DNA of 64,000 nt from Butyrivibrio fibrisolvens (GTDB lineage: Bacteria > Bacillota > Clostridia > Lachnospirales > Lachnospiraceae): NCBI RefSeq assembly GCF_023206215.1, contig NZ_CP065801.1, positions 62,001 through 126,000 of the forward strand, written 5' to 3'. Below are positions 18,906-28,719 of this stretch, piece after piece (the first letter of the stretch is position 1; each line of letters opens with the position of its first letter). Below the pieces are notes generated by a model. That model did no database searches. It was given only the letters and a program-made list of their open reading frames with translations, and was not told where the DNA came from. The translations under genes and the position numbers were made by a program.

Positions 18906-18933
18906 TTTATATTTGTAACAATTTCAAATTATG

Positions 18934-20078
18934 TTATTTAGAAGATTTAAAGCCTTTTAAAAGTCTTTTTAGTCTCTTCTTCATTATCACTTTCTTAATT
19001 CTCTTACCAATGGCGGTTTTGTATGAAGCTTTAATAAAGTCCCCTTTAAACGCTTCTACAAACACATTTCTATCAGCAGGGAAATCAGACGGGTGCGAAA
19101 GCTGCTCGTTATGATCTATAGCCACTTTAAGACTAGCCTGTTCTGTATGGAGATAATCTCCTGCCTTATCAAGAAGTGCTTTTCCCTTAGCTGTATTAAC
19201 AAGTATCTCTGATACCCTTCCCAGATAAGGCTTGTGCAATGAAGACTTATCAAGCCCCCAATAATCTCCTATTGTAAGATCCGAAACACGGTCTATCTTA
19301 GCATATCTACATGAATAGCAATTATCTCTATATGAAACACTTCTCAAAAAGGATTCGTAATACAAATCAAAGTATGATTTTTCATAATAGACTTTCTCAT
19401 TATTACTAGTCGCAGAAAAATAAAACTCATTTTCGCCTCTAAATGAAATATCATCTATTTTGTTTATTCTATATGTCTTTTAAGAAAAGCTATGTATTGC
19501 TTAAGATACTCTATTGGTGGAACTCCATGACAGATTATATCTATGGTATAAAGCTTTTCATATTCTTTTTTCAAAAAGTGAAGGAGTCCATCTATCTGAC
19601 ATGGAGTAGCTATATATAGTACTTCCAGATCCTGTTCCAGATACTCTTTAACCTTTTTATAAGAATCTCCGGTACTGCTTTGGACATATTTAGACTTCTT
19701 GAATCTCTCAATATCATCTAAAGACTCTGCCGGTCTGATAGTCAGATTAAAATCATCGTCAAAATCACATCCAAAAACCTTGCCACCATTTTGAAAGACA
19801 AGCTTAGAAAGTGCTGTCGCTATTCCACCAGAGGAACAAGTCTTCTGGTCCTCTTTATCACAAGTCCAGGCAGCAAGGCATACATCTGCCTTAGAGTATT
19901 TTGACTCATTTAAAACTGGGCACGCCTTCTTGCACATCCCGCAATTTACACATTTTGTATTGTCAATTACCGGAATAGTCTTTAGAAGTTTATCATGTCC
20001 CATAGATATAGCTTCTTTAGGACACGCATTCATACATGCCCTACACCCGGTACATTTATTCGTATCACACAGTTCCAT
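18934..20078 (-). pseudogene. FrhB-like coenzyme F420 hydrogenase/dehydrogenase beta-subunit family protein, frame-broken
   Basis: The N-terminal part (20078-19464) has two ferredoxin clusters, CTGCRACMNACP and CVNCGMCKKACP, then the FrhB-type TCSSGGIATALS and YIATPCQIDGLL. It ends after FLKRHIE. The missing continuation, KIDDISFRGENEF to DNCYSCRYAK and LTIGDYWG, lies in another frame and runs to 18934. One extra A in the A4 tract near 19474 would join them. Such proteins often sit beside pyruvyltransferase genes in surface loci; their reaction there is not well known. AGGAG precedes the ATG. Confidence 0.8.
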
Positions 20079-20136
20079 CTGTTCTCCTATGCAAGTACTA
20101 TATATTCTTGAATATGATATTCAAGGATTCATCTAA

Positions 20137-21264
20137 TTAAGATTCAAGAATACTTTTTAAATAGTTCTTCCCCTTTAATACTTCATTATCTATAGTAGTG
20201 TTAACATTATCATAATCAATTTCTCTATCTAGTATTGATTCAAGATCCCTGGCATTTTGTACAGATCTGTCTGAAAGTCCAAATGTTGCAAGAAGATCAT
20301 TAAGCTTTTCATTATTGCCCGAGGCACCAGTGTTTCTGACAAATGTCGCAAATCTTTTGTTATACTTGATTGAAAACACACTTCCGTGGAATGTGTCTGT
20401 TATCACATAATCAGCATGCTTAACATATGCAAGGATTTCAAATGGCTTTAGCGCTTTGTATCCCTCTATATATTCCTGAGGAGCACACAGACATATTATT
20501 TTTTTGTTGTGTTTTTTTGCAAACCTTATTATATTTGCAGATTCTTTTTGGGAGAATCTTTTAGCATATGCATATACTACGATGTAGTTATCCTCTTCAA
20601 CTTTGATATTGTCTACTTCATCATGGTAATCATATAGAAAAACAGGATCCACATTCTTGCAGATATAGCCATCATACATCTTATTTAAAATATCGTATGT
20701 ATTTTTATCCCTGGCAGATAGTGCATCAAATCTGCCAATCATAGATTTCACTTCATCATAAATACCATAGTCTCTAAGGCCGTCTTCTGTGGTATTCCCA
20801 AACGAAGCAGCATATGTGCAGAGCTTTTGAGCCCTGTTATCATATCCAAACAATTCTTTTGAATATCCTACATCAGGATTGGCCTGAAGACAGTTGAAAA
20901 CTTCATCACTGCCTATAACAAGCGCATCAAGCTCTGGTTTATAATTCTTCTCTTTTGTCACACCAAGAAGAGGTAATACATCACTATAGAATGATGAATC
21001 AAGCTTTTGATAATCTCTCCAATAAGAGTTCATTAACTCATTATTATTTTTTCTTGGAAAAAGCACATGTGATCTTACTTTATTTAGTATTTTACTAAGC
21101 TTCCCATCTTTTCCCTCGTTTTTAGATACCAGAACTTCACCTGGTACATAATCTACAAATGTAGTTTCTGCACCTAAAGCTTCAAAATTCTTCTTTAAAC
21201 TATATGATTGTAAAAACGAACCATAGTTTATGATCCGCTGCATTGACATTATACCGACTTTCAT
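20137..21264 (-). CDS. Polysaccharide pyruvyl transferase family protein
   Basis: 375 residues. The family features are MKVGIMSMQRIINYGSFLQS at the start with the NYGS(F)LQ loop, VIGSDEVFNC in the middle, and VITDTFHGSVFSI near the end, where the H-G-S motif sits. The frame is intact, unlike the FrhB-like gene 58 bases downstream, with which this type is regularly paired. It likely transfers a pyruvyl or related group to a sugar in the repeat unit. Confidence 0.85.
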   Translation of the reverse strand: MKVGIMSMQRIINYGSFLQSYSLKKNFEALGAETTFVDYVPGEVLVSKNEGKDGKLSKILNKVRSHVLFPRKNNNELMNSYWRDYQKLDSSFYSDVLPLLGVTKEKNYKPELDALVIGSDEVFNCLQANPDVGYSKELFGYDNRAQKLCTYAASFGNTTEDGLRDYGIYDEVKSMIGRFDALSARDKNTYDILNKMYDGYICKNVDPVFLYDYHDEVDNIKVEEDNYIVVYAYAKRFSQKESANIIRFAKKHNKKIICLCAPQEYIEGYKALKPFEILAYVKHADYVITDTFHGSVFSIKYNKRFATFVRNTGASGNNEKLNDLLATFGLSDRSVQNARDLESILDREIDYDNVNTTIDNEVLKGKNYLKSILES

Positions 21265-21304
21265 CCTTAACCTCTTGTCCCTCTCCCAATCCGGCTTTGT
21301 ATTT

Positions 21305-22339
21305 TTATTTCATCAATTTCTTCAAAATAATATATCTTACTCTACTACCTTTATAATAGTAACCACTCAATAGATTGTATTTGACACCTCTTAGCAGACC
21401 CATATTTTTTATGTAATCGAGCATTTTAAACCTTGACTTTCCAAGTTGCCCTAACAGAAAAGATCTATCATCAACCTTATCTAATTCTTTTTTCATATCA
21501 AGTAGTTCCATATTCATAAGTTCATGATATAAAAGCAAAACATGAATCATATCATAATTGCGTTCAAAATATTTATTGGAACAATCCTTAACATATTGAT
21601 TAAAAATACGGCTTACCATATTGTACTGATTAATTCTGACAAGGCCTCTGTCAGCTCCCATGGAAGAATCATCTCTGATCAGATAATAGTACAATCTATT
21701 ATTGGTAACTTCTACATTTTGTGCATACATCATATAGAACAGATTAAAGCACAAGTCTTCTGCAATTACCGGCTTATATATTGGAAACCTGATATTATTT
21801 GACTTAATTATTTCTGCCTTATATAGACGGTTCCATACTTCAAAACCGCAGCCATAATTTAATAGTATATTGGTATAAAACTTAAGTCTTTTCTTATCAT
21901 CACTAAGATCATATAGTCCCTTGGCAAAAGCCCTTTCTTCTATATCTCTTCTTTTATTGCTTTTTATATAAGTCTTATAATAATTGAATATATAAAGGTC
22001 TGTGTTTTTTCCTTCAATCCCTTCTACACATGTCCTTATAAGCTGAGGATCCATCTCATCATCACTATCTGCAAAATAGATATATGTTCCATGGCATGCA
22101 GCTATTCCGACATTTCTTGAATCAGACTGACCGGAGTTGTCTTTGTCTATAACAACTATTCTGGAATCCTTCTTTTTATATGCATTGCATATATCAAGGC
22201 TAGAATCAGTTGAACCGTCATTTATCAGGATTATCTCGAGATTTTGATACGACTGATTTATGATACATTCAATTGTACCTTCTAAATATTTAGAAGCATT
22301 GTAAATTGGTATTATTACACTTACCACTTCTTCTTTCAT
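21305..22339 (-). CDS. Glycosyltransferase family 2
   Basis: 344 residues. VSVIIPIYNASKYLEG, LINDGSTDSS (I-N-D variant), YFADSDDEM, VWNRLYKAEII and PVIAEDLCFNLFY are in the expected order. AGG lies just before the ATG. About 40 bases separate it from the pyruvyltransferase gene. Confidence 0.85.
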   Translation of the reverse strand: MKEEVVSVIIPIYNASKYLEGTIECIINQSYQNLEIILINDGSTDSSLDICNAYKKKDSRIVVIDKDNSGQSDSRNVGIAACHGTYIYFADSDDEMDPQLIRTCVEGIEGKNTDLYIFNYYKTYIKSNKRRDIEERAFAKGLYDLSDDKKRLKFYTNILLNYGCGFEVWNRLYKAEIIKSNNIRFPIYKPVIAEDLCFNLFYMMYAQNVEVTNNRLYYYLIRDDSSMGADRGLVRINQYNMVSRIFNQYVKDCSNKYFERNYDMIHVLLLYHELMNMELLDMKKELDKVDDRSFLLGQLGKSRFKMLDYIKNMGLLRGVKYNLLSGYYYKGSRVRYIILKKLMK

Positions 22340-22388
22340 ACATTCCTCAAATTATTACTTCCAGTCAAAGAGAAACTATTCTTTAGTA

Positions 22389-23387
22389 TTAGCTCTTTTT
22401 ATACTTATTCCATACCTGGTAGTACAAACTTGAACTAATTTTGAATAGTCTGATTTCCACTTTCTGGCACTTGCTAAGCTTTTTATATGCAGAACGATTA
22501 TTACGTATCACCTTCAACAGATCTTTTCTGTAAGTTCCAAAAATATCTGCATTCGATGAATCCAATTCTTTATTGCATGACTTCAAATAACATATCATAT
22601 GAAGACAATGCATCACTGCCTTACACCAAAGTTCATCTTCATTTTCTTTATTATAAAATTCAATTCTCTGCAAATATCCATCTACAACTTTGGCATTTCT
22701 TTTGCCATTCATAACCCCGATAATACTATCATTCCTTTGAAGATAATAATACAAAGGAAGGTTAACTAAGCAAATATTCTTGCTTCTATAAAGAGCCTTA
22801 TAAGTTGTAAACTCATCCTCAAATATTTTCCCTTTGGGATAACGTAGATCACTAAATAATTCCTTTTTATAAAGCTTATTCCACGCTACTGTTAACTCCA
22901 GCTTTTTATCATCACTATAATAGCTATACTGCGCCTGAATTCCGGACATTGTTTCTATAGAATAATCTTCTTCATACGTAATATCCTGCTCATCCGGCTT
23001 ACCATCATACACATATTTGTAGGTAGACATGCTTACATCAGAATCTGATTTAATTAATTCTTTCATAAGTATTCTATACATGTCCCTATGTATATAATCA
23101 TCAGAATCTACAAATGCCAAATATTCACCCTTAGCAATATCTATGCCCACATTTCTGGCGTCTGAAAGGCCGCCATTTTCCTTATGGATAACAACTATCC
23201 TGTTGTCTTTCCTGGCATATTCATCGCAGATGTCAGGACATCCATCATCAGAGCCATCATCTACAAGTATTATTTCCAGATTTTTATATGTTTGACCGAT
23301 AATGCTGTCAATACATCTACGAAGATATTGTTCTACATGATAGATTGGAACTATTACACTTATCAGCGGTTCATTTTTTATTGTCAT
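22389..23387 (-). CDS. Glycosyltransferase family 2
   Basis: 332 residues. ISVIVPIYHVEQYLRR, LVDDGSDDGCP, AFVDSDDYI, VAWNKLYKKELF and KIFEDEFTTYK. There are two adjacent ATG codons; the second fits the GGAG spacing better. It is similar over its length to the GT2 at 17770. Only 14 bases separate it from the upstream GT14 gene. Confidence 0.85.
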   Translation of the reverse strand: MTIKNEPLISVIVPIYHVEQYLRRCIDSIIGQTYKNLEIILVDDGSDDGCPDICDEYARKDNRIVVIHKENGGLSDARNVGIDIAKGEYLAFVDSDDYIHRDMYRILMKELIKSDSDVSMSTYKYVYDGKPDEQDITYEEDYSIETMSGIQAQYSYYSDDKKLELTVAWNKLYKKELFSDLRYPKGKIFEDEFTTYKALYRSKNICLVNLPLYYYLQRNDSIIGVMNGKRNAKVVDGYLQRIEFYNKENEDELWCKAVMHCLHMICYLKSCNKELDSSNADIFGTYRKDLLKVIRNNRSAYKKLSKCQKVEIRLFKISSSLYYQVWNKYKKS

Positions 23388-23401
23388 CATGTCTCCAGTT
23401 C

Positions 23402-24325
23402 TTATAAGTTTTCTTTATCTAGCTCATCTAACAGGTCTTTGGATATATCACTTCTTACCTTTCTGCAAAAAAGGTCCGGTACACTAAGCAGCTTCTGGTA
23501 ATCTTTCATCGTCATCACACTGACTTCTTTTGGAAATTCAAAGTATGTAAGATTCCTCCAGTTTACAAGCCACCTTGCAATGGGTTCATCATACTTAAAA
23601 CAACTTGTTTTAAATTTCGAATTATGTACAACAGTATGAAAATATTCTTCATCAGGAAACTGCATTATTTTCATCTTACGGTTAAACTTTGGATGTGTTT
23701 TCTCAAAATTGTCTAAATATCTGGCACATTCATCCGTAACTGCCCACTGGGCACAGCCATAATAAAGATCAAACCTTTGACCTTTTTCATGAATAGTGCC
23801 GTTACAGCTTATTGTTGTAATGCTCATGATCATCTGAGCTATTGTTATTAATAGTTTTATTGGATTAGTATTGGATGCTTTTCCATATGGATTATCCTTC
23901 ATATAGAAAAGTCTGTATTTTCTTGAAAACTCCCAATCGCTTGTCCCTGCAATAGGACATCCCCGTATAAATTCTTTGCCCTTGTTATCTACAAAATACT
24001 TTTTGATTTCATCATTACTTTTTATAGGATAATCAAGGTTCTGCATCATGACATAATAGTCATAATGAACACCACTATTTAAAGCACTTCTAAGAAGTTC
24101 AAAGCTTGCATGAATGGCATTATATCCGCCCCAGTACACTTTATGGCGGTTAGGCGTAAAGTAAACACCGCGTATCCCCTTCAATGCTTCTTTAAATGGC
24201 TCTATATCCTGTTTTGCATCTACATGCACATACATATCAAAATCCGGATCTTTGCAAAGCCTTCGAGCGCACCTTGCAACAAGTTCCGGATCTGTATGGC
24301 ACAGATTTAAAAATGCTATTTTCAT
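23402..24325 (-). CDS. GT14 core-2/I-branching-like glycosyltransferase
   Basis: About 307 residues. MKIAFLNLCHTDPELVARC, MYVHVDAKQD, VYWGGYNAIHASFELL, YYVMMQNLDYP and FRLFYMK-like segments, with DEEYFHTVV, match the branching N-acetylglucosaminyltransferase family found in bacterial capsule loci. The start at 24325 is chosen because GTGGGAA lies about 8 bases before it; an in-frame start at 24352 lacks this. It would make a beta-1,6 branch on the glycan. It is the only non-GT2 sugar transferase seen here. The MITE-like repeat lies just upstream. Confidence 0.8.
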   Translation of the reverse strand: MKIAFLNLCHTDPELVARCARRLCKDPDFDMYVHVDAKQDIEPFKEALKGIRGVYFTPNRHKVYWGGYNAIHASFELLRSALNSGVHYDYYVMMQNLDYPIKSNDEIKKYFVDNKGKEFIRGCPIAGTSDWEFSRKYRLFYMKDNPYGKASNTNPIKLLITIAQMIMSITTISCNGTIHEKGQRFDLYYGCAQWAVTDECARYLDNFEKTHPKFNRKMKIMQFPDEEYFHTVVHNSKFKTSCFKYDEPIARWLVNWRNLTYFEFPKEVSVMTMKDYQKLLSVPDLFCRKVRSDISKDLLDELDKENL

Positions 24326-24366
24326 TTTCAAACTTCCCACTGCTTTTTTCATTAACAGCCAATATT

Positions 24367-24560
24367 ATGACGTAAGGGTCAAAAGTCATTTCGATTCGAG
24401 CTTGCTCGAAATCGAATATGAATTTATGACCCGCCAAACATGAGCAAAGTAGCACGTAGTGCGGATTTGCGAATGTTTGAGGATTGTGAGAGTTTCGAAG
24501 AAACGGAACAATCCGGTAGTCATATGGTGTCAAAAGGAACTTTTGACACCTTCCTCATAT
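24367..24560. mobile_element. MITE-like element, copy A (194 bp)
   Basis: The ends are imperfect terminal inverted repeats: ATGACGTAAGGGTCAAAAG at the left and CTTTTGACACCTTCCTCAT at the right (about 16 of 19 match after inversion). It contains nested hairpins, including GGTGTCAAAAG(GAA)CTTTTGACACC and a TTCGATTCGAGC arm. It is nearly identical, in opposite orientation, to 55473-55666. No transposase frame is inside; small open frames in it recur in both copies only because the DNA does. Confidence 0.75.
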
Positions 24561-24611
24561 TATATAGCGGCTATCATAATAAATGATTTGATAATTACAT
24601 GATTTAGTCCA

Positions 24612-25712
24612 TTATCTCTTAAACTGATATCCGATCATATGTAACATCGTAGTCGCCAAAAACAAAAGTCGAAACCATCTCTTTTTCAAAAAAATAAACG
24701 GTATCCGCTTAACTAATGATCCGTTCTCTATACTAAAATCATTGATCAGTTTAAGTACTCTTGGATCTTCTACAAAACTTTTGTATCCTTCATAGCGCTT
24801 CTTCCTGCTTGCCTTTGCATTCTTGCCGGAAAGCTGAAATGCCATCTCAACTGCGGACATTACAATAGTTCCTGCAAATGTATAGGTTATATCAACACCT
24901 GTACGCTTTTTTACTCTTTCTACAAGCCTCTGCCTTGCATCATTTAACTTTTTCTTACCTTCAAGTTTAGAGAAAGGCTCTCGCTCATATCTGTATATTG
25001 CAGATGTTTCGCGCGTAACCAGATAATAATAACACTTCTGCTGTACGTACACTTTATTGCAGCAGCTAAGGTACTCAGAAATAAAACAAGTATCTTCGCC
25101 AACTTTAAGAGTTTCATCGAATTTAAGGTTATTATCTATGATAATGCTTCTCTTACAAAGAATCCTCCAAAGCGCCGGATTCTCTACATACAATGAATCC
25201 GGAACTCCCTTGATCCAATTATTAACATCTTCATTAGATAATCCGATAAAAGCAGGCATTACATCTTTTATTACTTCTTCACCTTCATATATATCTTTTG
25301 AAAATCTTGGAAGAGAAGTTTCATATACCTTGCCGTCTTCATATCTGTAATAGCCATAAATCACTGCATCAGCGTTCTGATTCTGAATGATATCTACCAG
25401 CTCACTACAGGTATATTTTTCCTGAAAATCATCTCCATCGAAAAAGAAGATATATTCTCCGGTAGAAGCCTTGATTCCATCATTTCTTGCTGCTGAAACA
25501 CCGCCATTTGGCTTATGTATTACTTTAATGTTGCTATTGCATTCTGCGTATCTGTCCAGAACTTCTGCTGTTCCATCTGTAGATCCATCATCAACAACTA
25601 TTATTTCCAGATTTTCTTTGTTATAATCCTGCTCAAGTACACTATTTAAGCTTTTTTCTATATAATCCCTGATATTATAAGCAGGAATTATCACACTAAC
25701 TTTAGCTTTCAT
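24612..25712 (-). CDS. Glycosyltransferase family 2
   Basis: 366 residues from an ATG at 25712 with GGGAAGAG seven bases upstream. VSVIIPAYNIRDYIEKS, VVDDGSTDGT, FFFDGDDFQ (DGDD metal motif), LWRILCKRSII and VGEDTCFISEY. The C-terminal 100 residues are basic and longer than in neighbours. It overlaps the end of the Wzy-like gene by 11 bases, suggesting translational coupling. Confidence 0.85.
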   Translation of the reverse strand: MKAKVSVIIPAYNIRDYIEKSLNSVLEQDYNKENLEIIVVDDGSTDGTAEVLDRYAECNSNIKVIHKPNGGVSAARNDGIKASTGEYIFFFDGDDFQEKYTCSELVDIIQNQNADAVIYGYYRYEDGKVYETSLPRFSKDIYEGEEVIKDVMPAFIGLSNEDVNNWIKGVPDSLYVENPALWRILCKRSIIIDNNLKFDETLKVGEDTCFISEYLSCCNKVYVQQKCYYYLVTRETSAIYRYEREPFSKLEGKKKLNDARQRLVERVKKRTGVDITYTFAGTIVMSAVEMAFQLSGKNAKASRKKRYEGYKSFVEDPRVLKLINDFSIENGSLVKRIPFIFLKKRWFRLLFLATTMLHMIGYQFKR

Positions 25713-26922
25713 TAACAACTCTTCCCTTTAAAAGAATTCTTTTCATACCTGCCGATATTGCCGGCTCCCTTTTCCCGGTAAAATACATTCCCAAAATAAG
25801 TAGTGGAAAGCAAATAGCTGCATTCATAACATATGCTTCCATGATTGTATAAAGTGAATAAAGAATAATAAATATCCTGTCTCTGGTATCCATCCTAGAA
25901 TTAAATACAATTGCACCAAGTGATATCAGAACAAGGTATGCTATTCCATAACTAACCATCATCCAAATATAGCAATTATCAAAGATCATTCCATCAATCC
26001 AATATCCATTCCAGTAAAGTTTTGGATCAAAAGTTACATTTTTTCCAAATATAGAAAGGCCTTTTAGATCATATGCTACAGCACCATACAATAATCTTCC
26101 TGTAAACATCTCATTGAGAGTATCAAACATGCTTGTAAATAGTCCGTTTACAAATCCGATTATGATAGTTACAAAGAAAATCGATAAAAAACCATATAAA
26201 TATTTCGAAAAGAATTTTACGAGTAACTCATAATATTTGATAAAATCTCTCTTTATCAAAGAAATATAAATCAAAATACAAGCTATCGTAACTATGGTCA
26301 GCGCTGTATTAGAATCACAAAAAAGATAGAAGAAATAATTAATAAGCCATAGTAATACCAGCTTAATTGGATTTAATTTCTTGTAGTTGGAATACAGATA
26401 CTCCATAGAAATCCAGCATACATACATTGAAAATGTATTAGCATGTCCCTGATAGAAAGTCATTCGCTGTACGCCATTTCTATATGAATATGGAACACTA
26501 TAAGGGTTTGAAATAAAGTCCTTGGTATAAGTAAACACATGAATAGCTATTAGGAATGCTTTAAATTTCCAAACTATATTAAGCGCCTTCTCAAGATCAA
26601 CATCCTGTATTCCTATAAAGAGAAGCGCTGTAAAGTAAAGATAAAAGTAATAACATTTAATACATGTATATACACACAAACAAAACAAAGCAATTGAAAA
26701 AATAAACTTCGGATATGTGTATCTCTGAGTTATGATCTTTACTCCTATGATACCGGTAAATATTATGATAATGATATTATCTAATAAATCAGTTTTTCTG
26801 ATTATTACCGAAGAGTCTGTTATATTCTTAAAGGCTAGTATCAAAAGAGCACATGTATATAACAACTGTATGAAGTTTTGTCTGTTCTTTATATTTCTTT
26901 CAACCAGTGATACGGAACCCAT
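25702..26922 (-). CDS. Wzy-like polysaccharide polymerase / O-antigen ligase-type membrane protein
   Basis: About 406 residues with around ten hydrophobic segments. A larger loop near the middle holds the Tyr-rich VPYSYRNGVQRMTFYQGHANTF, whose R..G.....GH pattern matches the H-N-x-(F/Y) region of Wzy/WaaL proteins. It would join flipped repeat units into polymer outside the membrane. Sequence identity within the family is always low, so the call rests on topology, this motif and context. The start is the ATG at 26922, after CATGAGGTTATTT. Confidence 0.75.
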   Translation of the reverse strand: MGSVSLVERNIKNRQNFIQLLYTCALLILAFKNITDSSVIIRKTDLLDNIIIIIFTGIIGVKIITQRYTYPKFIFSIALFCLCVYTCIKCYYFYLYFTALLFIGIQDVDLEKALNIVWKFKAFLIAIHVFTYTKDFISNPYSVPYSYRNGVQRMTFYQGHANTFSMYVCWISMEYLYSNYKKLNPIKLVLLWLINYFFYLFCDSNTALTIVTIACILIYISLIKRDFIKYYELLVKFFSKYLYGFLSIFFVTIIIGFVNGLFTSMFDTLNEMFTGRLLYGAVAYDLKGLSIFGKNVTFDPKLYWNGYWIDGMIFDNCYIWMMVSYGIAYLVLISLGAIVFNSRMDTRDRIFIILYSLYTIMEAYVMNAAICFPLLILGMYFTGKREPAISAGMKRILLKGRVVNES

Positions 26923-26989
26923 AAATAACCTCATGTCTCAAAAAGAGACCGCGTTTTGAAAATATATATCAAAACTATATTTTTAACTA

Positions 26990-27982
26990 CTATGCCCTTG
27001 CCTTTAATCCATAATAAAAAGCTGACAAACTTACCATCTTATACTTCATAAGAAGATACTCATGCACTTTATATGTAGGAATCATCTTCAGTTTAAGCTT
27101 CTTCATAATTTTATTTGAAACTTCCGAAGTATAGATTCTCCTTATACTTTCATTTCTACTATTTGATGAGGCAAACTCTCTGCAAAGATTCGTCAGAACT
27201 CTAAAATAATATATATCTGCTTTGTAACTAAGTTCAGAATCATTTATCTTATTTAAATAATCCTGCCCACAGTTATAAAGCATATCTGTAATCTTTATCC
27301 TGTCATCAGTCAGACTTTTTCTCATAGCACTTTCTTCATGCTGTCTGTACATTAAAAGACAACTGTTAACAAGCTCAAAACTATTGCATTTTTCAAAATA
27401 AGAATAGACAAACAAAAGATCTTCACCTATTTTTATTCCCGCCGGGAACCTAAGGCCATACTTATCTATTATTTCCTTTTTATAGATTTTGCCCCAGCAC
27501 TCATTAAAAGAAGATGATGCATACATAAGTTCGTATATAAAGCGCTTATCAGAGCATCTATCTTCTTTAATGTCAAAAAATACATCTTTGATCCTTCCAT
27601 TTGGATATAAGATTTTCTTGGAATATGCCGTAAAATCCGGCATTTCCTCCAAGATATCCTCTAAAAGTTCATCAAAGACTTTATTATCTACAAAGTCATC
27701 AGCATCAAGGAACATGATATATCTGCCTTTTGCGTTATCAAGTCCCATATTTCTAGCGGCAGATACACCACTGTTATTCTGATAGATATATTGTATCCTA
27801 TTGTCCTTACGGACATATTCTTCGATTACATCTTTGGAATTGTCTGAACTCCCGTCATCGATCACAAGCACTTCAATATCATCACAGCCATTTTTTATAA
27901 TACTATCAAGGCATTCCGGTATATACCTCTCTGCATTATATGCAGGGATGATGACTGAAAGGTTAATCTTATTATTTACCAT
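26990..27982 (-). CDS. Glycosyltransferase family 2
   Basis: 330 residues. LSVIIPAYNAERYIPE, VIDDGSSDNS, MFLDADDFV, CWGKIYKKEII and KIGEDLLFVYSY are in order. The start overlaps the end of the Wzz-like gene by 11 bases, and GAGG lies upstream. As the first glycosyltransferase of the operon it may act early in repeat-unit assembly; that is only positional inference. No membrane-bound initiating phosphoglycosyltransferase is seen in this window. Confidence 0.85.
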   Translation of the reverse strand: MVNNKINLSVIIPAYNAERYIPECLDSIIKNGCDDIEVLVIDDGSSDNSKDVIEEYVRKDNRIQYIYQNNSGVSAARNMGLDNAKGRYIMFLDADDFVDNKVFDELLEDILEEMPDFTAYSKKILYPNGRIKDVFFDIKEDRCSDKRFIYELMYASSSFNECWGKIYKKEIIDKYGLRFPAGIKIGEDLLFVYSYFEKCNSFELVNSCLLMYRQHEESAMRKSLTDDRIKITDMLYNCGQDYLNKINDSELSYKADIYYFRVLTNLCREFASSNSRNESIRRIYTSEVSNKIMKKLKLKMIPTYKVHEYLLMKYKMVSLSAFYYGLKARA

Positions 27983-28661
27983 TTTTAGAATCAGCCTCAG
28001 GTATTATTCCAAGGATAAAGTCATTTTCATCAACAGCGAACTGCTCTGCAAGTCTTGCCTTATTTGAGAAAAGTTCTCTTACAAATATTACTCCTGCTAC
28101 AAGAACAAATCCTGCAGCAAAAAAGATTGCACGCTTTTTCCACAGATTTACAAAACCATTGTAAGTTCTTTTTGAATTGCTGGCAGAGTCAAGAATCTGA
28201 ACTGCATTAGAACCAGTAATATTTCTCATCTCTATAACGAATGATTCTGCAACGGCATTTGCCACATCTTCTGCAACGATAGGGTCAATATAAGATGCTT
28301 CTATCGTAATAGCAACCTTATCAGAAGCCGATACCTCAAGAAGGTCTGCTATCTCTGCAGCACTAAATCCGTACTGAGGAAGGGATGATGCAGCTCTTTC
28401 ACACACCTTAGAGCTCTTTACTACATCTGCATAACTGTTCATTACCTCTGTAACGCTATATGACTCTTCAACATTGCCATAACTGTTACTATATATACTT
28501 ACAGTTGATGAATAATAGTTACTAACATCAGCATTCCATGTAAGGATAATACCTATTGCAAACATTAAAAGAGCGCCGGCAATGCAGACTACCTTCTTAC
28601 TCCATACAGTTTTAAAACTAATGATAAAGTCTTCAAACCTTATATCTTCATTTATATTCAT
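27972..28661 (-). CDS. Wzz/YveK-like chain-length and kinase-modulator protein
   Basis: About 229 residues from the ATG at 28661 after GAGGTTTAAT. Two membrane segments, near residues 30-45 and 175-195, enclose an extracellular domain of about 125 residues rich in Ser and Val. This is the layout of CpsC/YveK-type Wzz proteins. The C-terminal cytoplasmic tail would normally bind the BY-kinase, here two genes upstream. It sets polymer length together with the polymerase. Confidence 0.75.
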   Translation of the reverse strand: MNINEDIRFEDFIISFKTVWSKKVVCIAGALLMFAIGIILTWNADVSNYYSSTVSIYSNSYGNVEESYSVTEVMNSYADVVKSSKVCERAASSLPQYGFSAAEIADLLEVSASDKVAITIEASYIDPIVAEDVANAVAESFVIEMRNITGSNAVQILDSASNSKRTYNGFVNLWKKRAIFFAAGFVLVAGVIFVRELFSNKARLAEQFAVDENDFILGIIPEADSKNGK

Positions 28662-28719
28662 ATTAAACCTCATACAATGTAGCGGTTTTTTATAACAAAA
28701 CTGCTACTTAAGTTCGATC

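Noticed and set aside
24237..24533. 98-residue - strand frame over the MITE-like element, with an almost identical frame at 55578-55802
   Set aside because: The shared peptide (HKFIFDFEQARIEMTFDPYV) is simply the repeated DNA read in one frame; there is no ribosome site, and the 24-kb frame runs into the GT14 gene on unrelated sequence.
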